Both the position numbers and the translations under genes were made by a program. The notes below the pieces were generated by a model. That model was given only the letters and a program-made list of their open reading frames with translations, ran no database searches and had not been told where the DNA came from. Below, piece by piece: positions 52,206-62,197 of a DNA stretch of 64,000 nt; the stretch's first letter is position 1, and each line of letters begins with the position of its first letter. The stretch comes from Lytechinus pictus (Eukaryota > Echinodermata > Echinoidea > Temnopleuroida > Toxopneustidae). The DNA is taken from positions 8,862,001 through 8,926,000 of the forward strand of contig NC_087249.1 in NCBI RefSeq assembly GCF_037042905.1. Reading direction: 5' to 3'.

Positions 52206-52300
52206 AGTTGGCAGACAAATGGGGTAGAATTGTGGTCACCATATCACCCCAAATTAAAGGGGGAAAATTATGCACTTGCCTCTATTACATGGATGAAGAT

Positions 52301-52485
52301 CTATCGAGACACAATACTATCGTCGATGCATAAAGTGTAAGCTCAAAAAAGGCGAAAGTTATGTCGCTTTCGTTCTCCTGCTTTCAAAATTGAAAACAAA
52401 ATGGCAGATCGATACCGGGGCTACTTTTGCTTTTTTGAGCTTACAGTTTATGCATCGACGTTAGGAATGTGTCTCTCAATAGACC
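52301..52485. mobile_element. Nested fold-back element of about 185 bp
   Basis: The left arm (52301-52360) contains CGTCGATGCATAAA and TGTAAGCTCAAAAAAG. The right arm (about 52422-52485) contains their reverse complements (CTTTTTTGAGCTTACA, TTTATGCATCGACG). There is no coding content. It is probably a small MITE nested in the larger element. Confidence 0.65.
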
Positions 52486-52552
52486 ATTTTTTTTAAAAAT
52501 TTAGACAATACAACACTTCTATGTGTGAATCATATCTAAATGCATAACTATT

Positions 52553-52979
52553 AGTGTTGTATCCTAGGCTGGGTCAGCCGAGACAGAGACCGCTAAAAAA
52601 ACTTGCATGTTTTTTGTTGAATTCAATTGACCATTGACCCCCCCTCAAGAAAAAAAAATAAATGAATAAATGAATGTAAAAAATTGAAAATAAATAAATA
52701 GAATAAATTAAAAAAACAGGCAAAATATATATATATTACCGGTATATATAATCTATAGAGAGGGGGGGGGGGGTGGGGTGGAATCTAGATCTAATAATAG
52801 TGTGTGCATTAGAAATTCACATTGCGTTGATGATGGACACAATTTATGTGCTGGAAATGACTGCATTTGTCAGGCCTCGGAGCCGAGACATCAAGACAGA
52901 GCGACCGAGGCCGAGAAATAAGGCTTCGAGGCCGAGGACGCAAATTCTGGTCCCGAGGCCGTCCTCGGTACACAACACT
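52553..52979. mobile_element. Possible nested MITE with AGTGTTGT ends and GGCCGAGG motifs
   Basis: AGTGTTGT at 52553-52560 is matched by ACAACACT at 52972-52979. The right part is dense in CCGAGG/CCTCGG motifs. I could not find a convincing target duplication, and the middle is low-complexity A/G-rich, so the boundaries are tentative. Confidence 0.4.
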
Positions 52980-53366
52980 GATAGCTATAGAATCAGCATG
53001 CTCTCTATACCCTACAAGATTGATAACAAAGACATATGTGTTTCAACAAGAAATAATTGGTCAACGTATATCTGAATGGGGTATTGTACAGTACTATTGA
53101 TCAACCAATGATACGAGTTGTATTCTGAGATTTAAATCCATGTTCCTCTTTGACCAATGTTGTCAAATAAAAACCTTGCTTTGAGCATAACATCCTCAAG
53201 GTGGTCTGAAATTCTATTAGAAGAAGGTACATGTACTCTTCTGTGGAAGTTCATTTTATGCTTTGACTGCTATATCTACAAGTTTTATTATCAATATACT
53301 AGTGTTCTGAAGTTGATGTGTTAATAATCAAATGTTTTAATGTTTATTCTACTTAAAGCATAATAG

Positions 53367-53711
53367 ATGGCAGCAGGAGCAAATGTTGGTCGTGATGAGG
53401 CATATACCACCATCAACAATGCTGCAATTGCAGTCACCACCACCACTGCTGCCACCACCATCAGTGCTACTAATGCCACCACCACCAAGTCTGCTTCTGC
53501 CACTGCCATCACCATTGCCACCGCCACTACCAAGACCACTCCTGACACAAAGCCCCCAAGTCCTCAACTGACCAGATATTGCAGCTGGAGAAGGATAGAC
53601 CAGGAACTTCAAAGCCAGGGCTTGCCGGTCTCCTACAATAAGAAAAATGCCAAGGGCCCATCTAATGAACTTGTTGCAGAATATTTGGCCACAGTTGTAG
53701 AAAAGCAGTGA
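53367..53711 (+). CDS. Putative exon with 114-codon frame, Thr/Ala-rich N-terminal half, unknown function
   Basis: The frame starts at ATG directly after an AG acceptor (ATAATAG, 53360-53366) and ends at TGA. A good donor (CAG then GTAAAA) follows at 53728/53729. Residues 1-60 are a low-complexity Thr/Ala/Ile string. Residues 66-114 look like real sequence (LTRYCSWRRIDQELQSQGLP, then NKKNAKGPSNELVAEYL) and are Lys/Glu-balanced. I do not recognise the domain. The stop before the donor means it would not read into the next exon unless a different donor is used or the gene is decayed. Antisense frames here are shadows of the repetitive part. Confidence 0.35.
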   Translation: MAAGANVGRDEAYTTINNAAIAVTTTTAATTISATNATTTKSASATAITIATATTKTTPDTKPPSPQLTRYCSWRRIDQELQSQGLPVSYNKKNAKGPSNELVAEYLATVVEKQ

Positions 53712-53728
53712 CTAACATGCAGCCACAG

Positions 53729-55118
53729 GTAAAAATCAATGTCAGATATGATGGATAGTCTTTGAAATATGGGTTGCAGAATGAATATCAGTAAAACCCA
53801 TCATGATGTGCAATCTGAAAAGGCGGTGGGGGGGGGCTCAAAAATTTTCGCGATAAATCCACAACGTGAAAGATGGTGCCGCGTCATTATATGCCTTTAT
53901 TTTAAAGATTCATGAGTTTTCAGACAAAATTTGTGACACATGGGTACCCGGTTCTGTAATTACGCAACGTTGTGTAAGTACATGTCAGAATTACTTTAAA
54001 ATGTGATTTCATGAACAAATCCAATGCAAATTCTATTTCTAGCCAAAATTCATAATTGTATCATACCGGTAATTTTTATTTTTACTGATTAAAATCAATT
54101 ACTTTCAAGTTGCTTATGATCAGAAAATTTTGTCAACAATATCAAAAAAAAGTAAAAAAAAAAAAACAACAAAGAAATACTTCAGAAAAAAAAAAATACA
54201 GATGAATGGAATTTGATATCATTTAACGTTTATGTGTCTGAACAAAAAAAAAACACTTCAAGGGCTTTGTTTATAGATTTCCAGCAAAATTCTAATTTCA
54301 TGCATGAATAAGTAAAATTTATTAATTACAAATAAATTTGAATAATTTTAGAACGATCAAATATACAATTTTTTCATCTGTGACAGGCATGTTGCATTTT
54401 TTCACAAATGCGCAATTAACGGTCAAGATCTTGAGGGCCCCCACCCCCCCTATCTTTCCTGCCTCCAAAATACCCTGGCAGTCTTATTAGGGTTAGATTA
54501 GGTTTACATTAAAATATAAAATCCTTACAATGGATTTCAGTGGCGTAATGAGCCAAATATTTTGAGAGGGCTAAATATGGCGGATGGAACAAAAGTTCTC
54601 CAAAGATGCAAGAGAGCGAAGGGAGTGAGCAAAATTGTTGAACTTTTAAATACAGAAATCAAATTTTTAGAAAGATTTTGACGTAATCAGAAAATAATAG
54701 ACTATTTCACCCTTTCCCATTCCCTTTTTTTTTCTTGGTCATGAAACATTGGGGGGGGGGGGCATTGCCCCCTCATCTATACACCAGTGATGGATTTAAT
54801 ACTTTTTGCATGTACGATGACAACGCTCTCTCTCTCTCCCTCACCCATCCTCACTACGTGTACATGTGTGTGCAAGATAAATTATGAGGAACAATTGCAT
54901 AGCATATGAAGTGATGTTTCTCAACCAGAGATTCCTTATATATTATCTATTGTTGCATGTTTGCATTTTTGTTCATCATATTAACCCATCTTGATCCCTT
55001 TACCCCCCCCCCCCCCCCCATGATAAAAACTTTCTTTTGATATACATGCAATGTATACATGTGAGAAAGAAAAGTGCCAAACATTTTTTGAAAATTTCAA
55101 TTTAATTTATTCCTTCAG
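53729..55118. other. Probable intron in the 5.68-kb element
   Basis: This AT-rich sequence with A, G and C homopolymer runs lies between a donor (53729) and an acceptor (TTCCTTCAG ending 55118). Nothing else was recognised. Confidence 0.4.
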
Positions 55119-55169
55119 GTGAGGCTTTGTCCACATTTCCAGATAGACACAAGATAGTATCAGAAAGCC

Positions 55170-56137
55170 ATGCCAAAATCAACGACTGAAGGGTTTGGAG
55201 AGCCATACAAAGAGCCTAGAAATGTGATTTCACCTGTAAGTTAAACACTCTTGATTATAATTCTGATTCACTTTGGCATAGGAAGTATGTCACATGATAA
55301 CAATTTGAATGATTTTTGTCTTCTTGATTTGCTCTTCGTCAAGAATCCAGTCCATATTTTAGAATTAAACTCTTAAGTTCAAGGTGTTAAATTGATATAT
55401 ATTTCTTTTACAGCTGCAAAAACAACAAACCAATATCAATCATTGGTAGATAATGTGACTTGCTTTCTCTTGCCAAAGTGGTACATGAATATTCTGCATT
55501 TCTATAATTATTGACCCCCACCACTACCACCTAAGATGCAACATGCCAAATTACTGCAAAGACATAGATGCTAGTTATTCACTTCATCATATTTTTAATT
55601 ATTAATTTGTCAGCAAAGGAGTAATAGGACTCGGGTAGATTACCCGAGTAGCTCACATATTTTTTTTTTACTGGTAGACCCTTTACATTCATTTGTTGAA
55701 TTGAGTTGATGCAAAATCAACTGAATGTAATGAGTACAAAAGCCTGTTAATAAACCTTACTAGGTGAGGCTATTCTGGTAGATCATCCCGGGGGGCGCCT
55801 GAGGATCTTGTCCATTTGGAGAAATCTTGCAAAGTATCGAAAGGTGCCTCCACCCCCCCCCCCCCCCAGTCTATTAAGGGTTAACAATGAAAATGAAATT
55901 AGGAATAACTTTGGTATCTTGCTTATATGCATTATAAATTAATTTCTATTTCAGGTACTTCAATCACATGAACAGCAGCAGGAGCAAAAACAGCAGCAAC
56001 CACACAGGAGATGTAACGACAGCATTGACCAACAGCAACAACAACAGCAGCATAAACAATTTCTGCAGGAGGTGCAAAAACCACACCGGCAACCTCAACA
56101 ACATCAAGATGTCCAACAACCACTCCGGGAACATTAA
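55170..56137 (+). CDS. Putative two-exon Gln-rich small protein, unknown function
   Basis: Joining 55170-55235 to 55955-56137 gives an uninterrupted 82-codon frame from ATG to TAA. The exon begins at 55119 after a pyrimidine-rich AG, the donor is CCT|GTAAGT (55235/55236) and the acceptor is TATTTCAG (ending 55954). The first 22 residues are MPKSTTEGFGEPYKEPRNVI and two more; the rest is dominated by Gln and His runs from CAG/CAA repeats. Consensus splice sites and a continuous frame across the junction support expression, but no domain is recognised and the Gln tract alone is weak evidence. Confidence 0.35.
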
Positions 56138-56355
56138 CAGCAACCACAACTTCAGCAAGAGTTTCAACAAGCACATCAGCAAAAACCAACAGCACTTATG
56201 AAATGAATTTAATTGAAACTCAAAAGCCAATGAGGAAACATCTTTTACAAAATGAGACATCATTTGTTCATTCTTTTACAGGATAAAGGAAAGCTTTTTT
56301 GAAAGTGTAAATTTGCAGGAACACAATGTATGTTCCCTCTGTATCTATTTATTGA

Positions 56356-56397
56356 AATAAATTTGACTTAAAAAAGAATGAATGATGATTCAATAAA
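56356..56397 (+). terminator. Two poly(A) signals at the end of the putative transcript
   Basis: AATAAA occurs at 56356-56361 and again at 56392-56397, about 220-260 bp after the stop codon of the Gln-rich frame. This is a plausible 3' end for the internal transcription unit. Confidence 0.4.
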
Positions 56398-56547
56398 GAT
56401 CTACTTTTTATTTGTCAATGAGTAAAAATACATGTATTTTCTATTTAGAATGACAAAAAGCAATTTATCAAATCAAAATCATCAAAAAATTGACCAATAT
56501 GGCTCTTAGGCCCTCAAAATTGTTGGTATTTTGATGAAAAAGCTGTT

Positions 56548-56776
56548 TCTGCGGCAATATTTGACACAGCTCAAATAGCTGCGTCAAATTTGCCGCAGAA
56601 ATTGTCATTTGCCGCAGCTCCTTGAGCTGCGTCAAATATTGCCGCTGAAATTGTCATTTGCCGCAGAAAGTATCTGCGGCAAAGTTTTATGAAACGGAAA
56701 CTTGACGCTGTTTTAAGATTTGCCGCAGAAACACAGATTTGCCGCAGAAAATGGGAGTTGCCGCTGCGGCAAATGT
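56548..56776. repeat. Subterminal TGCCGCAG/CTGCGGCA repeats of the 5.68-kb element
   Basis: About ten copies of an 8-bp motif in both orientations crowd the last 250 bp of the element, ending in the palindrome TTGCCGCTGCGGCAA. The left end has no such cluster. Similar subterminal motif clusters bind transposases in several DNA transposon families; the role here is inference. Confidence 0.8.
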
Positions 56777-56796
56777 TTTATGAAACGGGCCCCTAG

Positions 56797-58562
56797 TCTT
56801 CTTCTTCTTCTTCTTCTGCTTCTTCCACAAAATCCCATTTGTTTAACACATGGTGTTTGTTAGCTCTGCCCTGGCTCCGTCCCTCATCCAAATTCATCCA
56901 AACTTGGTAGACATGTTGTCCAGCATCCCTAGTTGTGCCCCTCGTCTTCATTTTTTCAAAATCACTCATGCATGACCATCTAGGCGCCATTTTGTAAATT
57001 TCAAGTCCATTTGCATACCATTACTAATCTCGTCCTAACTCCCGCATCCTGCATTCTACAGACTTCTAACAAATTGCTATAGATAGTCAAAGAGTTGTTC
57101 CATCATTTGCGACGTATAACCTGACCTTCAAAATGCCATCTTCATGCCCTAAATTCAAATCCGAAATAGCCTTCCTTCAAAAACGTCATATTTATTGAAA
57201 TGTAAAGTCAAAAAATCGTAAAATGGCCATAACTTTCTTGTTTTTGTTCATTTCGAGCTCATATTTTCAGGAGTTGATACTGGTACAATATCATACATAG
57301 GAATTAGTTTTCACGCATCACTAAATTTCCGTTACTGAAATAGCGCCCTCTAAAGTTTCAAAAACGCTTATCTTTGAATGCTCCTCATTGCGTCATGCAT
57401 GGCCAAACCCGTACCTTTTTTTAGATTTAGGGTGTTCAAGATATGCCCTTTCATGCCATTTAGAAAAAAATATACCTTACCACTGACGAAATATCTGAAA
57501 AATGCTCCCGAAAATCAGCAAAATACGCAAAAATGCACTATAATGCCAGCACAACTTCAACTTGCTCTTATTTCCTTATTATTGAAGTTTATCCTTTCTA
57601 ACTTGGCAGATATGAGTATTGATATATACTTCAACCGTTCGTTAACCTTTTGTGACAGAAACTGACATAGAGCTGACGTCAGCTCAAAATTATTGTGCAA
57701 AACTGTCATTTTTAATGTCTTTCTTTATATGGCATTTACTTCCGGTCTATTGCTTGCGCAAAAATAAAAGTGGTATCAATGTCACCGCATTGGAATGCCC
57801 TATCCAGTGATACCAAATACGACATAGGTTACAACAGAAAATTTCAAGATAAGCCAATCTGAACACATGGTATACTACTCACAGTGCACATATTATCAAC
57901 AACAGAATTGTACACAATGTCTATGGCATAACGTATTATGCATGCACATCGTTCTGCTATGTACTTTACACTGAGTTACGTTAATGAACTGTCAGGGAAA
58001 TGTGTATGCTTATTCATATTACTCTCTGTGTCTTTCTCTCCCTTCTCTCTCTTTTATTTGAGCGGCCATATGGTCTAAAAATGGCCCAATGGACGAAATC
58101 CTTTTGACTTGAGAATGTAACTTCCTATGGAGGGCAAAATGTACCAAAATCCACTTTGATTAACATGTAATTTTTGTTAGTCCTCCCCTGCCTCCGCTCC
58201 TCATCCAAATTCATTCCTATTTGGTAGACATGTTGTCCATGATGCATTATTGTGTACCTCTTATTTCATTTTCTAAAATCATTCATGCATGACAGTGCAT
58301 GCACCATTTTGAGTGAGTGACATCATCATCTCTCTCATTTGGATGTAACTGGCTCGTTCATATAACTATTTTGTTAAAAATAAGCGAAACTTTGAAATGT
58401 CATAACTTTCTTATTTTACATCCGATTTTGATGAAATTTTCAGCATTGTGCTTGTCTGATTTTTCCCTATTGATTCCAATCAATATTTTTCTGAGGTTGA
58501 CTTGACCTTTCAATCAGACACGTCAATGCATGCACATCGTTCGGAAACGATTGCAGTTCTAG
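56797..58562 (+). repeat. Array unit 23, long subtype
   Basis: It resumes the array in phase after the insertion, starting with TTC repeats. The 95-codon frame at 57378-57665 is intact. The CTAG end at 58559-58562 is followed directly by the minisatellite. Confidence 0.9.
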
Positions 58563-58691
58563 TTGCATTGACGCCCACTGGCGACAATGCATTGTTCTTG
58601 TTCCGTATTCCTATTCCGTCGTCTTCTTCTTTGCATTGACGCCCACTGGCGACAATGCATTGTTCTTGTTCCGTATTCCTATTCCGTCGTC
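58563..58691 (+). repeat. 60-bp minisatellite, 2 copies (unit 24)
   Basis: Copies start at 58564 and 58632, both with the CACT loop. Confidence 0.9.
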
Positions 58692-60437
58692 TTCTTCTTC
58701 TTCTTCTTCCACCAAATCCCATTTGTTTAACACATGGTTTTTGTTAGCTCTACCCTGGCTCCGTCCCTCATCCAAATTCATCCAAACTTTGTAGACATGT
58801 CGTCAAGCATCCCTAGTTGTGCACCTCGTCTTCTATTTTCCAAAATCACTCATGCATGACCATCAAGGCGCCATTTTGTAAATTTCAAGTCCATTTGCAT
58901 ACCATTACTAATCTCGTCCTAACTCCCGCATCCTGCATGCTACAGACTTCTAACAAATTGCTATAGATAGTCAAAGAGTTGCTCCATCATTTGCGACGTA
59001 TAATTTGACCTTCAAAATGCCATCTTCATGCCCTAAATTCAAATCCGAAATAGCCTTCCTTCAAAAACGTAATATTTATTGAAATGTAAAGTCAAAAAAT
59101 CGTAAAATGGCCATAACTTTCTTGTTTTTATTCATTTCGAGCTCATATTTTCAGGAATTGATACTGGTAACATATCATACATAGGACTTAGTTTTCACGC
59201 ATCACTGAATTTCCGTTACTGAAATAGCGCCCTCTAAAGTTTCAAAAACGCTTATCTTTGAATGCTCCTCATTGCGTCATGCATGGCCAAACCCGTACCC
59301 TTTTTTAGATTTAGGGTGTTCAAGATATGCCCTTTCATGCCATTTAGAAAAAAATATACCTTACCACTGACGAAATATCTGAAAAATGCTCCCGAAAATC
59401 AGCAAAATACGCAAAAATGCACTATAATGCCAGCACAACTTCAACTTGCTCTTATTTCCTTATTATAGAAGCTTATCCTTTCTAACTTGGCAGAAATGAG
59501 TATTGATATATACTATAACCGTTCGTCAACCTTTTGTAACAGAATCTGACAAAAATCTGACGTCAGCTTAAAATTATTGTGCAAAACCTTCATTTTTAAT
59601 GTTTTTCTTTATATGGCATTTACTTCCGGTCTATTGCTTGAGCACAAATAAAAGTGGTATCAATGTCACCGCATTGGAATGCTCTATCCAGTGATACCAA
59701 ATATGACATAGGTTACAACAGAAAATTTCAAGATAAGCCAATCTGAACACTGGTATACTACTCACGATGCATACATTATCAATAACAGAATTGTACACAA
59801 TGTCTATGGCATAACGTATTATGCATGCACATCGTTCTGGTACGTACTTTACACTGAGTTACGTTAATGAACTCTCAGAGAAATTTGTACGCTTATTCAT
59901 ATCACTCTCTCTGTGTCTTTCTCTCCTTTCTCTCTCTTCGTTGAGCGGCCATATGGTCTAAAAATGGACGAAATCTGTTTAGCTCGAGAATGTAACTTCC
60001 TATGGAGGGCAAAATGTACCAAAATCCACTTTGATTAACATGTAATTTTTGTTGGTCCTCCCCTGCCTCCGCTCCTCATCCAAATTCATTCCGATTTGGT
60101 AGACATGTTGTCCATGATTCATTATTGTGTACCTCTTATTTCATTTTCTAAAATCATTCATGCATGACAGTGCATGCACCATTTTGAGTGAGTGACATCA
60201 TCATCTCTCTCATTTGCATGTTACTGGCTCGTTCATATAACTATTTTGTTAGAAATAAGCGAAACTTTGAAATGTCATAACTTTCTTATTTTACATCCGA
60301 TTTTGATGAAATTTTCAGCATTGTGCTTGTCTGATTTTTCCCTATTGATTCAAATCAACATTTTTCTGAGGTAGACTTGACCTCTAAATCAGACGCGTCA
60401 ATGCATGCACATCGTAATGAAACGATTGCAGTTCTAG
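58563..60437 (+). repeat. Array unit 24, long subtype, two minisatellite copies, frame truncated
   Basis: Minisatellite copies start at 58564 and 58632. The 95-codon frame (59262) is cut to 68 codons by TAG at 59466-59468. The CTAG end is at 60434-60437. Confidence 0.9.
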
Positions 60438-62197
60438 TCTTCTTCTTCTTCTTCTTCTTCCACAAAATCCCATTTGTTTAACACATGGTGTTTGTTAGCT
60501 CTGCCCTGGCTCCGTCCCTCGTCCAAATTCATCCAAACTTGGTAGACATGTTGTCCAGCATCCCTAGTTCTGCCCCTTGTCTTCCTTTTTTCAAAATCAC
60601 TCATGCATGACCATCTAGGCGCCATTTTGTAAATTTCAAGTCCATTTGCATACCATTACTAATCTCGTCCTAACTCCCGCATCCTGCATTCTACAGACTT
60701 CTAACAAATTGCTATAGATAGTCAAAGAGTTGCCCCATCATTTGCGACGTATAACCTGACCTTCAAAATGCCATCTTCATGCCCTAAATTCAAATCCGAA
60801 ATAGCCTTCCTTCAAAAACGTCATATTTATTGAAATGTAAAGTCAAAAAATCGTAAAATGGCCATAACTTTCTTGTTTTTATTCATTTCGAGCTCATATT
60901 TAGAGGAATTGATACTGGTACCACATCATACATAGGAATTAGTTTTCACGCATCACTGAATTTCCGTTACTGAAATAGCGCCCTCTAAAGTTTCAAAAAC
61001 ACTTATCTTTGAATGCTCCTCATTGCGTCATGCATGGCCAAACCCGTACCCTTTTTTAGATTTAGGGTGTTCAAGATATGCCCTTTCATGCCATTTAGAA
61101 AAAAATATACCTTACCACTGACGAAATATCTGAAAAATGCTCCCGAAAATCAGCAAAATACGCAAAAATGCACTATAATGCCAGCACAACTTGAACTTGC
61201 TCTTATTTCCTTATTATTGAAGTTTATCCTTTCTAACTTGGCAGATATGAGTATTGATATATACTTCAACCGTTCGTTAACCTTTTGTGACAGAAACTGA
61301 CATAGAGCTGACGTCAGCTCAAAATTATTGTGCAAAACTGTCATTTTTAATGTCTTTCTTTATATGGCATTTACTTCCGGTCTATTGCTTGCGCAAAAAT
61401 AAAAGTGGTATCAATGTCACCGCATTGAAATGCCCTATCCAGTGATACCAAATACGACATAGGTTACAACAGAAAATTTCAAGATAAGCCAATCTGAACA
61501 CATGGTATACTACTCACAGTGCACACATTATCAACAACAGAATTGTACACAATGTCTATGGCATAACGTATTATGCATGCACATCGTTCTGCTATGTACT
61601 TTACACTGAGTTACGTTAATGAACTGTCAGGGAAATGTGTATGCTCATTCATATTACTCTCTGTGTCTTTCTCTCCCTTCTCTCTCTTTTTTTTGAGCGG
61701 CCATATGGTCTAAAGATGGCCCAATGGACGAAATCCTTTTGACTTGACAATGTAACTTCCTATGGAGGGCAAAATTTACCAAAATCCACTTTGATTAACA
61801 TGTAATTTTTGTTAGTCCTCCCCTGCCTCCGCTCCTCATCCAAATTCATTCCGATTTGGTAGACATGTTGTCCATGATGCATTATTGTGTACCTCTTATT
61901 TCATTTTCTAAAATCATTCATGCATGACAGTGCATGCACCATTTTGAGTGAGTGACATCATCATCTCTCTCATTTGGATGTAACTGGCTCGTTCATATAA
62001 CTCTTTTGTTAAAAATAAGCGAAACTTTGAAATGTCATAACTTTCTTTTTTTACATCCGATTTCGATGAAATTTTCAGCATTGTGCTTGTCTGCTTTTTC
62101 CCTATTGAATCAAATCAACATTTTTATGAGGTGGACTTGACCTCTAAATCAGACACGTCAATGCATGCACATCGTAATGAAACGATTGCAGTTCTAG
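60438..62197 (+). repeat. Array unit 25, long subtype
   Basis: It starts with TTC repeats. The 95-codon frame at 61013-61300 is intact. The CTAG end at 62194-62197 is followed directly by the minisatellite. Confidence 0.9.

Larger units (their letters stand above)
51386..53366. other. Non-coding interior of the 5.68-kb element with nested fold-backs and homopolymers
   Basis: It holds a T27-plus-G tract near 51841-51878, a perfect palindrome (52163-52205), an inverted-repeat block (52301-52485), a GC-rich inverted-repeat element (52553-52979), a TA run near 52727 and a G run near 52763. No gene is supported. If the transcription unit is real, most of this is its first intron. Confidence 0.6.
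51116..56792. mobile_element. 5.68-kb PIF/Harbinger-like element carrying a putative spliced gene
   Basis: The ends are GGGCCCGTTTCATAAAA (left) and its reverse complement (right), a perfect 17-bp inverted repeat. The flanks are CTG (51113-51115) and CTA (56793-56795). Uninterrupted units read TTCTAGTC here, so the insertion duplicated the 3-bp target CTA and the left copy now differs by one base. A second inverted pair (CCGTTTCATAAAA, 51215-51227 and 56685-56697) lies about 100 bp inside. The right end holds about ten TGCCGCAG/CTGCGGCA motifs (56548-56776), probably transposase-binding subterminal repeats. No DDE transposase or Myb-like protein was recognised, so it is probably non-autonomous. 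Splice-like signals and poly(A) signals suggest an internal transcription unit. Confidence 0.8.

Noticed and set aside
52773..53100. Frames of 77 and 100 codons rich in Arg/Gly/Pro
   Set aside because: They run over the GGCCGAGG-rich inverted-repeat element and its flank; no domain.
53321..53612. Antisense and alternative frames of 62-87 codons over the Thr/Ala stretch
   Set aside because: These are shadows of the ACC/GCC triplet repeat; only the frame starting just after the AG acceptor and ending before a donor was kept.
55932..56263. Antisense Leu/Val-rich frames
   Set aside because: They are the complement of the CAG/CAA repeat in the Gln-rich exon and have no independent support.
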